A stretch of DNA of 64,000 nt, taken from Actinoplanes utahensis (GTDB lineage Bacteria > Actinomycetota > Actinomycetes > Mycobacteriales > Micromonosporaceae). This document shows, piece by piece, positions 54,699-61,749 of this stretch (position 1 is the stretch's first letter; every line of letters starts with the position of its first letter). The stretch spans positions 124,001-188,000 of the forward strand of contig NZ_BOMZ01000033.1 in assembly GCF_016862455.1 (NCBI RefSeq). Reading direction: 5' to 3'. Made by a program: the position numbers and the translations under genes. A model generated the notes under the pieces. The model saw only the letters and a list, made by a program, of their open reading frames with translations. It did no database searches and was not told the DNA's origin.

Positions 54699-55943
54699 CT
54701 AGGCGACGGCCAGGTCGCGGATCAGCTCGGCCGGGGACAGCTCGGCGTACGGGAACACCACGTGCAGCGAGGTCCCGTCGCCGGGACGGTCGGAGAGCGC
54801 CACCGTGGCGTGGTGCGCGTCCAGGATCCGCTTGGCCACGGCCAGTCCGCGGTCCGGGCCGGGCATGTCGGCCGGATTGGCGATGGCGCCGTAGTACAGA
54901 TGCGGGAACAGGTCGGGCCGCATCCCGTCCGGCAGGTCCATGTCGTCGAGCCGTACCGTCGGCCCGGACTCCATCTCCGTGCCGACCCGCACCCGGCCAC
55001 CCTCCGGGGTGTATTTCACCGCGGCGAAGAGCAGGTGCGTCAGCACCTGTTCGAGGCGCACCGGGTCGGCGATGATCGGCAGCGACGGGCCGCCGGCCTG
55101 GTTCAGGATCCAGATGTGCTTGCTGGCCGCGATCGGCCGGACCGCCTCCACCGCCCGCTGGGTGACCCGGGTCAGGTCGCACTGCCGCATGTGCAGGCTG
55201 TCCCCGCCCAGCCCGGCCTCGGCCATCGTGGTCAGGTGGTCGATCAGCTCCCGGAAACCGCGCACGTGGGCCGCGGTGGCCCGGGCGACCAGGTCGGCCA
55301 TCTCCATGTCGTGGTAACCGGTGTCGCCGAGCCGGTCCAGGTACGACGACATGAGCCGCAACGACGACCGCAGCTCCCCGCCGACCAGCCCGGCCAGGTC
55401 GTCCTTGCGGCGTTCCAGCTCCTGCAGCCGGGCCGTGGTGTTGGCCAGCGCGAAGGCGTACCGCCGCAACTCCAGCTGGGCGGTGACCTGGCGGGCCAGC
55501 GCGCGCAGCGCCTGCTGCTGCTCCACGTCGAGCCGCCGGGGCACGGTGTCCATCACGCAGAGGGTGCCGAGCGCGAACCCGTCGGTGGTCATCAGCGGGG
55601 CGCCGGCGTAGAAACGGATGCCGTTCTCCGCGGTCACCGACGGATTGTCGGCGAACCGGCCGTCCTCCCGGGCGTCCGGCACCACCAGCAGGTCGCGGCC
55701 GAGGATGGCGTGGGCGCAGAACGAGATGTCCCGTGCGGTCTCCGCCACCTCCGACCCGGTGCGGGCCTTGGCCCACTGACGGTCCGCGTCGACCAGGTTG
55801 ACCAGGGCCACCGGCGTTTCGCAGACCCCGGCGGCCAGCGCGACGATGTCGTCGAAGTCCTTCTCCGGTGGACTGTCCAGGATGTCGAGCGAGTACAGCG
55901 CGGCCAGCCGCTCGATCTCGTTGTCGGGCAGTGGAGCTTTCAT
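54699..55943 (-). CDS. GAF-domain sensor (pseudo)kinase (414 aa)
   Basis: Residues ~20-160 are a GAF domain of the type with V-A-L-V-N-L-V-D-A-D-R-Q-W and D-I-S-F-C-A-H-A-I. A helix follows, then G-E-L-R-S-S-L-R-L-M where a histidine kinase would have H-E-L-R-T-P-L: the phospho-accepting His is Gly. The ATPase-like region (~300-400) reads L-T-H-L-L-F-A-A-V-K-Y-T-P-E-G, lacking the Asn of the N box, while the G2-like D-R-G-L-A-V-A-K is partly kept. It is probably a signal-binding protein without autophosphorylation. It is divergent from the DUF2199 gene. Confidence 0.85.
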   Translation of the reverse strand: MKAPLPDNEIERLAALYSLDILDSPPEKDFDDIVALAAGVCETPVALVNLVDADRQWAKARTGSEVAETARDISFCAHAILGRDLLVVPDAREDGRFADNPSVTAENGIRFYAGAPLMTTDGFALGTLCVMDTVPRRLDVEQQQALRALARQVTAQLELRRYAFALANTTARLQELERRKDDLAGLVGGELRSSLRLMSSYLDRLGDTGYHDMEMADLVARATAAHVRGFRELIDHLTTMAEAGLGGDSLHMRQCDLTRVTQRAVEAVRPIAASKHIWILNQAGGPSLPIIADPVRLEQVLTHLLFAAVKYTPEGGRVRVGTEMESGPTVRLDDMDLPDGMRPDLFPHLYYGAIANPADMPGPDRGLAVAKRILDAHHATVALSDRPGDGTSLHVVFPYAELSPAELIRDLAVA

Positions 55944-56046
55944 GGGGCGTCACCTCCGAGACTCGCTCAAGAGGTACCAGGTAAAAGTAGCAATTCTCGC
56001 ATTTCCCCCAGATTCGGCAGCCGGGGAAGGGCACCTGACAAGCCGT

Positions 56047-56052
56047 TATGCT
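56047..56052 (+). promoter_or_regulatory. -10 box of leaderless transcript at 56061
   Basis: TATGCT lies 8 nt before ATG 56061. Confidence 0.6.
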
Positions 56053-56060
56053 TCCCGGCC

Positions 56061-56564
56061 ATGAGCACCGAGCAGTTCGCTTGCGGCACGTGCGGCGCCA
56101 CCCACGACGGCCCGCCGCTCAGCTTCGCAGCCCCGGCCCCGGACTACTGGCAGCCGAGCATGGCGAACCGGGAGGACTGCCTCCTCGACGCCGACCTGTG
56201 CGTGATCGGCGGCGAGCAGTTCTTCATCCGCGGCATGATCGAACTGCCGGTGTGGGACACCGGGGACGTCTTCACGTACAGCATGTGGGTGTCCCTGAGC
56301 CGGGCCAACTTCACCCGCGCCGTCGACGTCTGGGAACAGCCCGGCCGGGAATCCGAGCCGCCGTACTTCGGATGGCTCTCCAACGTCATCGCCGGCTACG
56401 AGCCGTCCACCCTGAACCTGCGGACCAACGTGCACACCCGCCCGGTCGGCCGGCTCCCCTACATCGAACTGGAGCCGACCGGCCATCCCCTCGCGGTCGA
56501 GCAACTGGCCGGCGTCACCCGGGCGCGGGTGGCGGAGATCGCCTCCTTCCACCTGCACCACTAG
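56061..56564 (+). CDS. DUF2199 domain protein (167 aa)
   Basis: The N-terminal C-G-T-C-G-A-T-H pair of Cys (residues 8 and 11) followed by Y-W-Q-P-S-M, then C-V-I-G-G-E-Q-F-F-I-R-G-M-I-E-L-P-V and F-G-W-L-S-N match DUF2199, a widespread small family of unknown function. No membrane segment. The start is from the leaderless promoter. Convergent with the secreted low-complexity protein gene, 4 bp between stops. Confidence 0.88.
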   Translation: MSTEQFACGTCGATHDGPPLSFAAPAPDYWQPSMANREDCLLDADLCVIGGEQFFIRGMIELPVWDTGDVFTYSMWVSLSRANFTRAVDVWEQPGRESEPPYFGWLSNVIAGYEPSTLNLRTNVHTRPVGRLPYIELEPTGHPLAVEQLAGVTRARVAEIASFHLHH

Positions 56565-56568
56565 GCGC

Positions 56569-57267
56569 CTACCACTCGCCCTCGTCGTCCTCCTCCTCGT
56601 ACCAGCTTCCGTCATCGACGTCGGGCACGCCGGACCCTCCCTCGACCGGAATCCAGCCCTGGCCCTCGCCGACGCCGTCGGTCTCGCCCTCACCCTCGCC
56701 GTCGGTCTCACCCTCGCCGTCGGTCTCGCCGCCGGTACCGCTGACTCCCGGGCCGCTGCCCTTACCGGTCCCGGACAGCGCCTCCTTGGCCGCGTCCCGC
56801 AGTCGTTCCTCGAGATAGTCGGAGGCCCACTCGCCGGCGTTGTCCCGAACCCGCTGCGCCGCCACCGAGCCGTCCTCCCAGGCGTCGTCAGCGGTCTGCA
56901 GGGCACTGTCCTTGACCTTCTGCGAGCCGTCGTGGACGTACCTCGCGGCATCTTCCACCGGTGCCGCCGCAGCGGCAGCCGCCGCCTGGGCCGCCGCAGC
57001 GGCAGCCGCCGCCGCCGGCCCGGACATCGGAGATCCCCCGCCCCCGCTCTCCCCGGCGATCGTGTCCCGGGCGTTCTTCAACTCCCGGGAGATGTCCCCG
57101 CCGGCCTTCTTGACGGCGTTCACCACATCCCCGGTCCCGGGCAGGCCGCAACACTCCGCCACCGTCGGCTCCGCGACCGGCGCCGCAACCGCCGGTCCGG
57201 CACCGATCATCGCCCCCGTCACCAGGCCGATCCCCAGTCCCAGCGTGCGCGTCATTCTCCAGTTCAT
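56569..57267 (-). CDS. Secreted Ala-rich and acidic-repeat protein (232 aa)
   Basis: ATG at 57267 is preceded by a GGGGGAG ribosome site. A signal peptide (about 1-29, L-V-T-G-A-M-I-G-A-G-P-A-V-A-A) is followed by a Cys pair (E-C-C-G), an Ala-only tract (~80-105) flanked by amphipathic helical segments (V-H-D-G-S-Q-K-V-K-D-S-A, then D-Y-L-E-E-R-L-R-D-A-A-K-E-A-L), and a C-terminal run of E-T-D-G-E-G-E repeats ending in W-Y-E-E-E-D-D-E-G. It looks like an exported helical, calcium-or-surface-binding type protein, but no family is recognised. Confidence 0.78.
   Translation of the reverse strand: MNWRMTRTLGLGIGLVTGAMIGAGPAVAAPVAEPTVAECCGLPGTGDVVNAVKKAGGDISRELKNARDTIAGESGGGGSPMSGPAAAAAAAAAQAAAAAAAAPVEDAARYVHDGSQKVKDSALQTADDAWEDGSVAAQRVRDNAGEWASDYLEERLRDAAKEALSGTGKGSGPGVSGTGGETDGEGETDGEGEGETDGVGEGQGWIPVEGGSGVPDVDDGSWYEEEDDEGEW
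56672..56735 (-). repeat. In-frame 18-bp repeats encoding G-E-T-D-G-E units
   Basis: Near-identical CTCGCCGTCGGTCTCACC units in tandem, with a shortened neighbour. They encode the acidic Glu/Asp/Gly/Thr tract near the C-terminus of the secreted protein. Confidence 0.8.
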
Positions 57268-57738
57268 CGCTCCCCCTCGACTTCCGCTCCTACCGAAAGC
57301 CGACCACTTCCCCACCCACGACGAGCCGGAATTCCACCCCGGCAAGCCGATCATCGACACCACCCGGCCGGACAGCCGGACCACTTCACCGACCGTCCGA
57401 GAATGCGCGATTCAACCCCGCGAAGCCCATTTCCGGGGTACGCGGCCGGCCGCCCCCAACCGCACCCGACCGTCCTCACAGCCCGACGCCGCGTGGCCCG
57501 CCCCTTCTCTCGGACCGGCCCCGCGGCACCCGGCCGCAAGCCCGCCCGTTCCGAACACGGCCGACAGCGCCCCCGAACCGGCCGTCGGCACCGGTGCGGG
57601 ATGCCCGTGACGCCGAAGCCGAGCCCACGCAGGCGACCACCGTGAAGCCGGGTTTCCGGGGGCCTGGTCCGCGAAGCAGGCATCGAAAAAGGCGACCCAC
57701 GTCCGCAATTCCCGCGGACACAGATCGCCTTAGCCTTT
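57268..57738. other. Region without a recognisable gene
   Basis: Frames on both strands stay open, as usual at this GC content, but none has a ribosome site or recognisable product. The beginning is the promoter region of the secreted protein gene; the rest leads into tRNA-Ala's 3' side. Confidence 0.55.
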
Positions 57739-57815
57739 TGGTGGAGCTGAGGGGATTTGAACCCCTGACCCCCTCGATGCGAACGAGGTGCGCTACCAGT
57801 CTGCGCCACAGCCCC
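57739..57815 (-). tRNA. tRNA-Ala (anticodon CGC), CCA encoded
   Basis: Acceptor stem GGGGCTG / CAGCTCC (one G-U pair), D-arm GCGCAGACTGGTAGCGC, anticodon stem CCTCG...CGAGG with anticodon CGC, T-arm GGGGTTCAAATCCCC, then discriminator A and encoded CCA (57739-57741). Confidence 0.95.
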
Positions 57816-57988
57816 TTGGTACGGATGAAAGGCTAACAGGTCTTCCCGGCGGTCCGCGAACCACCCCCACCCATGATCGCCTGAGGCGTGCGGGAGGGCA
57901 GCGGCCCGGATGGCGGCCCTGGCCGCCGTGTGTACCGCCTGCGCCGCTCGGCGGACAGGCACGGGACGGCATTGGTTCCGCGGGCGGT

Positions 57989-58009
57989 GTGGCCCGTACC
58001 GGAGAAGGG
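57989..58009. repeat. Dispersed intergenic element, copy 3
   Basis: The core GTGGCCCGTACC is followed by GGAGAAGGG, with GGCACGGGACG about 20 bp upstream. It abuts the stop of the SepX-like gene. Confidence 0.6.
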
Positions 58010-58011
58010 TT

Positions 58012-58761
58012 TCAGGAAGCGTGGTGGTGACGCCCACCGGCCTCGTAGGGGCGACCGCGCAGACCGCCTCGCCGGCGGTAGGAGACGGAGCCGCCGTTGG
58101 CGGCGACCGGAAGGTCGGAGGGTTCCCGGTCGAGGCCCATGGCGGCGCGGCGGACGGCTTCGCGCTGGGCGGCGAGGCGGCGCTGGGCTTCGCGGCGGGC
58201 GGCGGCGCGGCGAGCCTGTTCACGGCGGACCTCGGCTTGGCGGGCGGCGAGCCAGGCGGCCTCGCGGGCCTGGACGCGACGGCGACGGCGGTCGGCGATG
58301 GCGTGGTTGCGCAGGTGTACGAGGTACAGCCCGAGCAGGCTGCCGGTGACCGCGAAGCTGATCCAGAAGCCGGGCCCGACCGCGACGACGCCGATCAGCT
58401 CGATCGCGTTGAGCAGCACGAGGGCGGCGAAGACGCGGCGGCGGCGGACGACGGCGGGGGTGCCGCGGCGTTCCGGGACGCGGCGGGACGGGCGTCTGCC
58501 GGTGACGAGCCGGAGACGCCGTTCCGGGGGTGCGGGATCACCCGTTGGTGCGGGGACCGTAACCGTGACCTTGCGAGCGGGGTTGATCGGTCGGCGTCCG
58601 GGCACGGTGCGGCGACGGCGCTGGCGCTGGAGCACCCGAGCCGTCGACGACGCCCGCTCCGCGGCGAGGCGCTCGGTGGCGTCGTACCGGCGTACCAGCG
58701 CCGGGGCGAGGGCGAGCAACCCGGCCGCGGCGAGGACGGCGAGGAGCACCGAGGTCGGCAC
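58012..58761 (-). CDS. SepX/GlpR-like membrane protein (249 aa)
   Basis: An N-terminal membrane segment (~3-22, L-L-A-V-L-A-A-A-G-L-L-A-L-A), a basic Arg/Pro-rich middle, a paired membrane hairpin (~110-150, VFAALVLLNAIELIGVVAVG), and a long basic coiled coil (A-R-R-A-A-A-R-R-E-A-Q-R-R-L). This architecture and position (galU-glp-rimJ-this gene) correspond to the Streptomyces cell division protein SepX, formerly called GlpR, and mycobacterial Rv0996. GTG at 58761 has GGAGGGG upstream. The call rests on layout and context, not on long sequence identity. Confidence 0.75.
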   Translation of the reverse strand: MPTSVLLAVLAAAGLLALAPALVRRYDATERLAAERASSTARVLQRQRRRRTVPGRRPINPARKVTVTVPAPTGDPAPPERRLRLVTGRRPSRRVPERRGTPAVVRRRRVFAALVLLNAIELIGVVAVGPGFWISFAVTGSLLGLYLVHLRNHAIADRRRRRVQAREAAWLAARQAEVRREQARRAAARREAQRRLAAQREAVRRAAMGLDREPSDLPVAANGGSVSYRRRGGLRGRPYEAGGRHHHAS

Positions 58762-58867
58762 CCTCACCCCTCCGATCCGCCACGGAAAAAGACACGACGA
58801 AGGCGAGGTTACGGGCGGTAGCGGTGATATCTCGCGCGCCGCGCCGGTAGCGTTCTGACCTACAAGA

Positions 58868-59506
58868 TCAATTCGTCTTGCGTACGCGTCTCCAGCGCGC
58901 CAGCAGGCCACCCTCAGCGGCGATCTCTTCGCTGGTCATCGCGTAACCGAGGTGGTCGCGCCAACCTCCGTCGATGTGCATGTAGCGCTGGTGGTACGCC
59001 TCCTCGCGGAATCCCAGTTTCTCCACGACGCGACGGCTCGGACCGTTCTCCGGCCGGATGTTGACCTCGATACGGTGCAATCCGCCCGGGCCGAACGCGT
59101 GGTCGACCGCGAGCGCCAGCGCTGTCGGGATCACTCCGCGCCCGGCCACCCGGTGATCCACCCAGTAGCCCGCGTACGCCGACGCGAACGCCCGCCGCAC
59201 GATGTTGCCCAGGTTGACGTGGCCGACCAGCCGTTCCTGCCCGTCCTCGACCAGGCAGACGGCGAACGGCATGCTGTCGCCGGATCGGGCGGCCCGTTTC
59301 ATGTCGCGGTAGACGTAGCCGTACGCGCGTGGCGAGTTCATCTCCGCCCACGGCCCGGGCGGCGCCGACTCCCATGGGGCCAGCCAGGCCTGGTTCGCGA
59401 TCCGTACCTCGGACCAGGCCCGCGCGTCACCCCGCTTGTACGGCCGTAACAGCACAGCCCCGTCCGCCAGCACAGCGGGCCAGCCGGGCGTGGCAGCCCC
59501 CAGCAT
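58868..59506 (-). CDS. rimJ: GNAT family N-acetyltransferase, RimJ-like
   Basis: 212 aa. The RimJ/RimL GNAT pattern is present: L-R-P-Y-K-R-G-D-A-R-A-W near the N-terminus, V-G-H-V-N-L-G-N-I (beta-4), the acetyl-CoA loop region G-R-G-V-I-P-T-A-L-A-L-A-V-D-H-A-F, and N-I-R-P-E-N-G-P-S-R-R-V-V-E-K-L-G-F. It acetylates protein N-termini (RimJ modifies S5 in E. coli); the substrate here is unproven. ATG at 59506 directly follows the glp stop, with GGAGGAG as ribosome site. Confidence 0.9.
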   Translation of the reverse strand: MLGAATPGWPAVLADGAVLLRPYKRGDARAWSEVRIANQAWLAPWESAPPGPWAEMNSPRAYGYVYRDMKRAARSGDSMPFAVCLVEDGQERLVGHVNLGNIVRRAFASAYAGYWVDHRVAGRGVIPTALALAVDHAFGPGGLHRIEVNIRPENGPSRRVVEKLGFREEAYHQRYMHIDGGWRDHLGYAMTSEEIAAEGGLLARWRRVRKTN

Positions 59507-60817
59507 TCATCTCCTCCGGTCGAGCAGCAGCACGTCGACGGTCGAGCCCGCGGCCGCTGTGGTGACTCGTTCGCCGAGCACCAGCAGGCCGTTCGCCTCA
59601 GCCAAACCGGAGAGAGTGTACGGCCCCCCGGCGAGTGGCTGCACCGTGTAACCGCCACCCCGCCGTTCCGCGACGTGCGCGGGCCGGAACTCGCGCAGAC
59701 CGCCGGGCGACGACACCGTCTCCAGCAGGTGCGCCTTGACCCCGGGCCGGAACACCGGTTCGGCGCCGGCGAGCACCTGGATCACCGGCCGGGCCAGCAC
59801 CTCGAACCCGATCAGCGCGGCGCCCGGTTCCCCCGGCAGGCAGACGACCGGAACCTCCTCGCCGCCGACGGTACCGAAGCCGAGGGCGGTGCCGGGGCAG
59901 AGCGCGACGTCGGTGAACTCGACGGTCCCACGGCCGGGGCCGGGCCGGGACAGCACTCGGCGCAGCATGTCGCCGGGGCCGGTCCCGGTGCCGCCGGTCG
60001 TGATGATCAGGTCGGCCCGCAGTGTCTGGTCCTCCAGCAGGCCGCGCAGTCCTTCCGGGTCGTCGTCGCAGATGCCGATCCGGTACGCCATCGCACCGGC
60101 CTCCACCGCGGCCGCCGTCAGGGCGTGCGAGTTGGCGTCGACGACCTGGCCCGGCTGGCTGGGCCGGCCGACGTCGACGAGTTCGTCGCCGGTGGCCACG
60201 ACGACCACCCGCGGGCTGGGCCGGACCATCACGTGCCCGATGCCGGCGGCGGCGAAGACGGCCACCATCGGTGGTGTGACATAGGAGCCGGCCGGGGCGA
60301 GCAGCTGCCCGACGGCGAGCTCCTCACCGGCCCGGCGCACCCCCGAACCGCGTTTCGGTGCGTGCGCGATCTCCACGGCGGCCATGCCCTGGTCGGTCCA
60401 GTGCACCGGGACGACCACGTCGGCGCCGATCGGGAGAGGCGCCCCGGCCGCCACCGAGAAGCAGGTGCCCGGGGTGATCCGGACCGGGCGCCAGTGTGCG
60501 GCGCCCATGTCGCCGACCACGTTCAGCCGGACGCTCCGTGCGCCGGGCTCGAACTGCCCGAACGACGGGTGCGACCCGATGCGCCCGGCGCCGGCCAGGT
60601 CTTCCCATCGGGCCGCGTACCCGTCGATCGCGGCCTGGTCGAACGCCGGGAACGGATGCGGGGCGACCACGTCGGCCGCCAGCACGTTCCCATGCGCCTG
60701 GGTGAGATCGAGGTCGAGCGGAGGCAGCGCGCGGAGCCTGCGCAGCACGCTGCCCAGGTACTCGGCGAGAGGCATCAGCTCGTTGGCGGCCGCCTCACGA
60801 TCGGCCGTCGCGGTCAT
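59507..60817 (-). CDS. glp: Molybdopterin molybdotransferase (MoeA/Glp)
   Basis: 436 aa. MoeA domains I-IV: D-V-V-A-P-H-P-F-P-A-F-D-Q-A-A-I-D-G-Y-A at the N-terminus, the MPT-binding I-T-T-G-G-T-G-T-G-P-G-D-M (family usually T-T-G-G-V-S-V-G), and C-L-P-G-E-P-G-A-A-L-I-G-F. It inserts molybdate into adenylated molybdopterin. ATG at 60817 overlaps the galU stop (ATGA). Actinobacteria often keep this copy with galU and rimJ; in corynebacteria and streptomycetes Glp has also been tied to cell division. Confidence 0.92.
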   Translation of the reverse strand: MTATADREAAANELMPLAEYLGSVLRRLRALPPLDLDLTQAHGNVLAADVVAPHPFPAFDQAAIDGYAARWEDLAGAGRIGSHPSFGQFEPGARSVRLNVVGDMGAAHWRPVRITPGTCFSVAAGAPLPIGADVVVPVHWTDQGMAAVEIAHAPKRGSGVRRAGEELAVGQLLAPAGSYVTPPMVAVFAAAGIGHVMVRPSPRVVVVATGDELVDVGRPSQPGQVVDANSHALTAAAVEAGAMAYRIGICDDDPEGLRGLLEDQTLRADLIITTGGTGTGPGDMLRRVLSRPGPGRGTVEFTDVALCPGTALGFGTVGGEEVPVVCLPGEPGAALIGFEVLARPVIQVLAGAEPVFRPGVKAHLLETVSSPGGLREFRPAHVAERRGGGYTVQPLAGGPYTLSGLAEANGLLVLGERVTTAAAGSTVDVLLLDRRR

Positions 60818-61704
60818 CCCTTCCGGCCGCCGACGAATTCGGTGAGCCAGGCCAGGAACTCCTCACCGAGGTCGGGCCGCTTCACCGCGAGCTGGACGAC
60901 GGCCTGCAGGTAGCCCAGCGGCATGCCGGTGTCGTACCGGTGGCCGCGGTAGACGATGCCGTGCACCGGGACACCGTCGGCGAGCATCGTCGCCATCGCG
61001 TCGGTCAGCTGGATCTCGCCGCCGGCGCCGGGCTTGGTGTCGGCGATGACGTCGAAGATCTTGCCGGGCAGCACGTACCGGCCGAGCACCGCCAGGTTGC
61101 TCGGAGCCTCCTCCGGCGACGGCTTCTCGACCAGGCCGGTGACCTCGACGACGTCCGGGTCGCCGGTCTCGCGCACCGAGGCGATGCCGTAGCGGGAGGT
61201 CTCGTGCGGGGCGACCTCCATGAAGGCGAGGACGATGCCGCCGGTCTTGGCCTGCAGGTCCAGCATGGCCGGGAGCAGGGGCTTGTCCTCCTCCACGAAC
61301 TCGTCGCCGAGCAGCACCGCGAAGGGCTCGTCGCCGACGTGCGCGGCGGCGCGGCCGACGGCGTGACCGAGGCCGAGCGCCTCACCCTGCCGGACCGTGT
61401 AGATGTCGGCGAGCTCACTCGAGCGCTGCACCGCGGCGAGACGCTCGTGGTCGCCCTTCTTCTCCAGCCGGTCCTCCACGTCGGGCCGGCGGTCGAAGTG
61501 GTCCACCATCGCGGTCTTGCCACGGCCGGTGACCAGCAGGACGTCGGTGATGCCGGCGGCGGCCGCCTCCTCGACGATGTACTGCAGAACCGGCCGGTCC
61601 ACGACCGGCAACAGCTCCTTGGGAACGGCCTTGGTAGCCGGCAGGAAGCGGGTGGCGAGTCCCGCTGCCGGGATCACCGCTTTGACGGCGCGCTTCGTCG
61701 TCAT
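60814..61704 (-). CDS. galU: UTP--glucose-1-phosphate uridylyltransferase
   Basis: 296 aa. The nucleotidyltransferase start I-P-A-A-G-L-A-T-R-F-L-P-A-T-K-A-V-P-K-E-L-L-P-V and G-D-E-F, F-M-E-V-A and V-E-K-P motifs are intact. It makes UDP-glucose for glycan and cell envelope synthesis and links to galE at 24.5 kb. ATG at 61704 has AAGG about 10 nt upstream. Translationally coupled to glp. Confidence 0.95.
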   Translation of the reverse strand: MTTKRAVKAVIPAAGLATRFLPATKAVPKELLPVVDRPVLQYIVEEAAAAGITDVLLVTGRGKTAMVDHFDRRPDVEDRLEKKGDHERLAAVQRSSELADIYTVRQGEALGLGHAVGRAAAHVGDEPFAVLLGDEFVEEDKPLLPAMLDLQAKTGGIVLAFMEVAPHETSRYGIASVRETGDPDVVEVTGLVEKPSPEEAPSNLAVLGRYVLPGKIFDVIADTKPGAGGEIQLTDAMATMLADGVPVHGIVYRGHRYDTGMPLGYLQAVVQLAVKRPDLGEEFLAWLTEFVGGRKG

Positions 61705-61749
61705 TCGTCACTTCACCTTCGCTGTTTCATGCCCGGACATGCGCCGAGA

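Noticed and set aside
57351..58223. 290-aa minus-strand frame across tRNA-Ala
   Set aside because: It runs through the tRNA gene and shows Arg/Pro/Ala noise composition.
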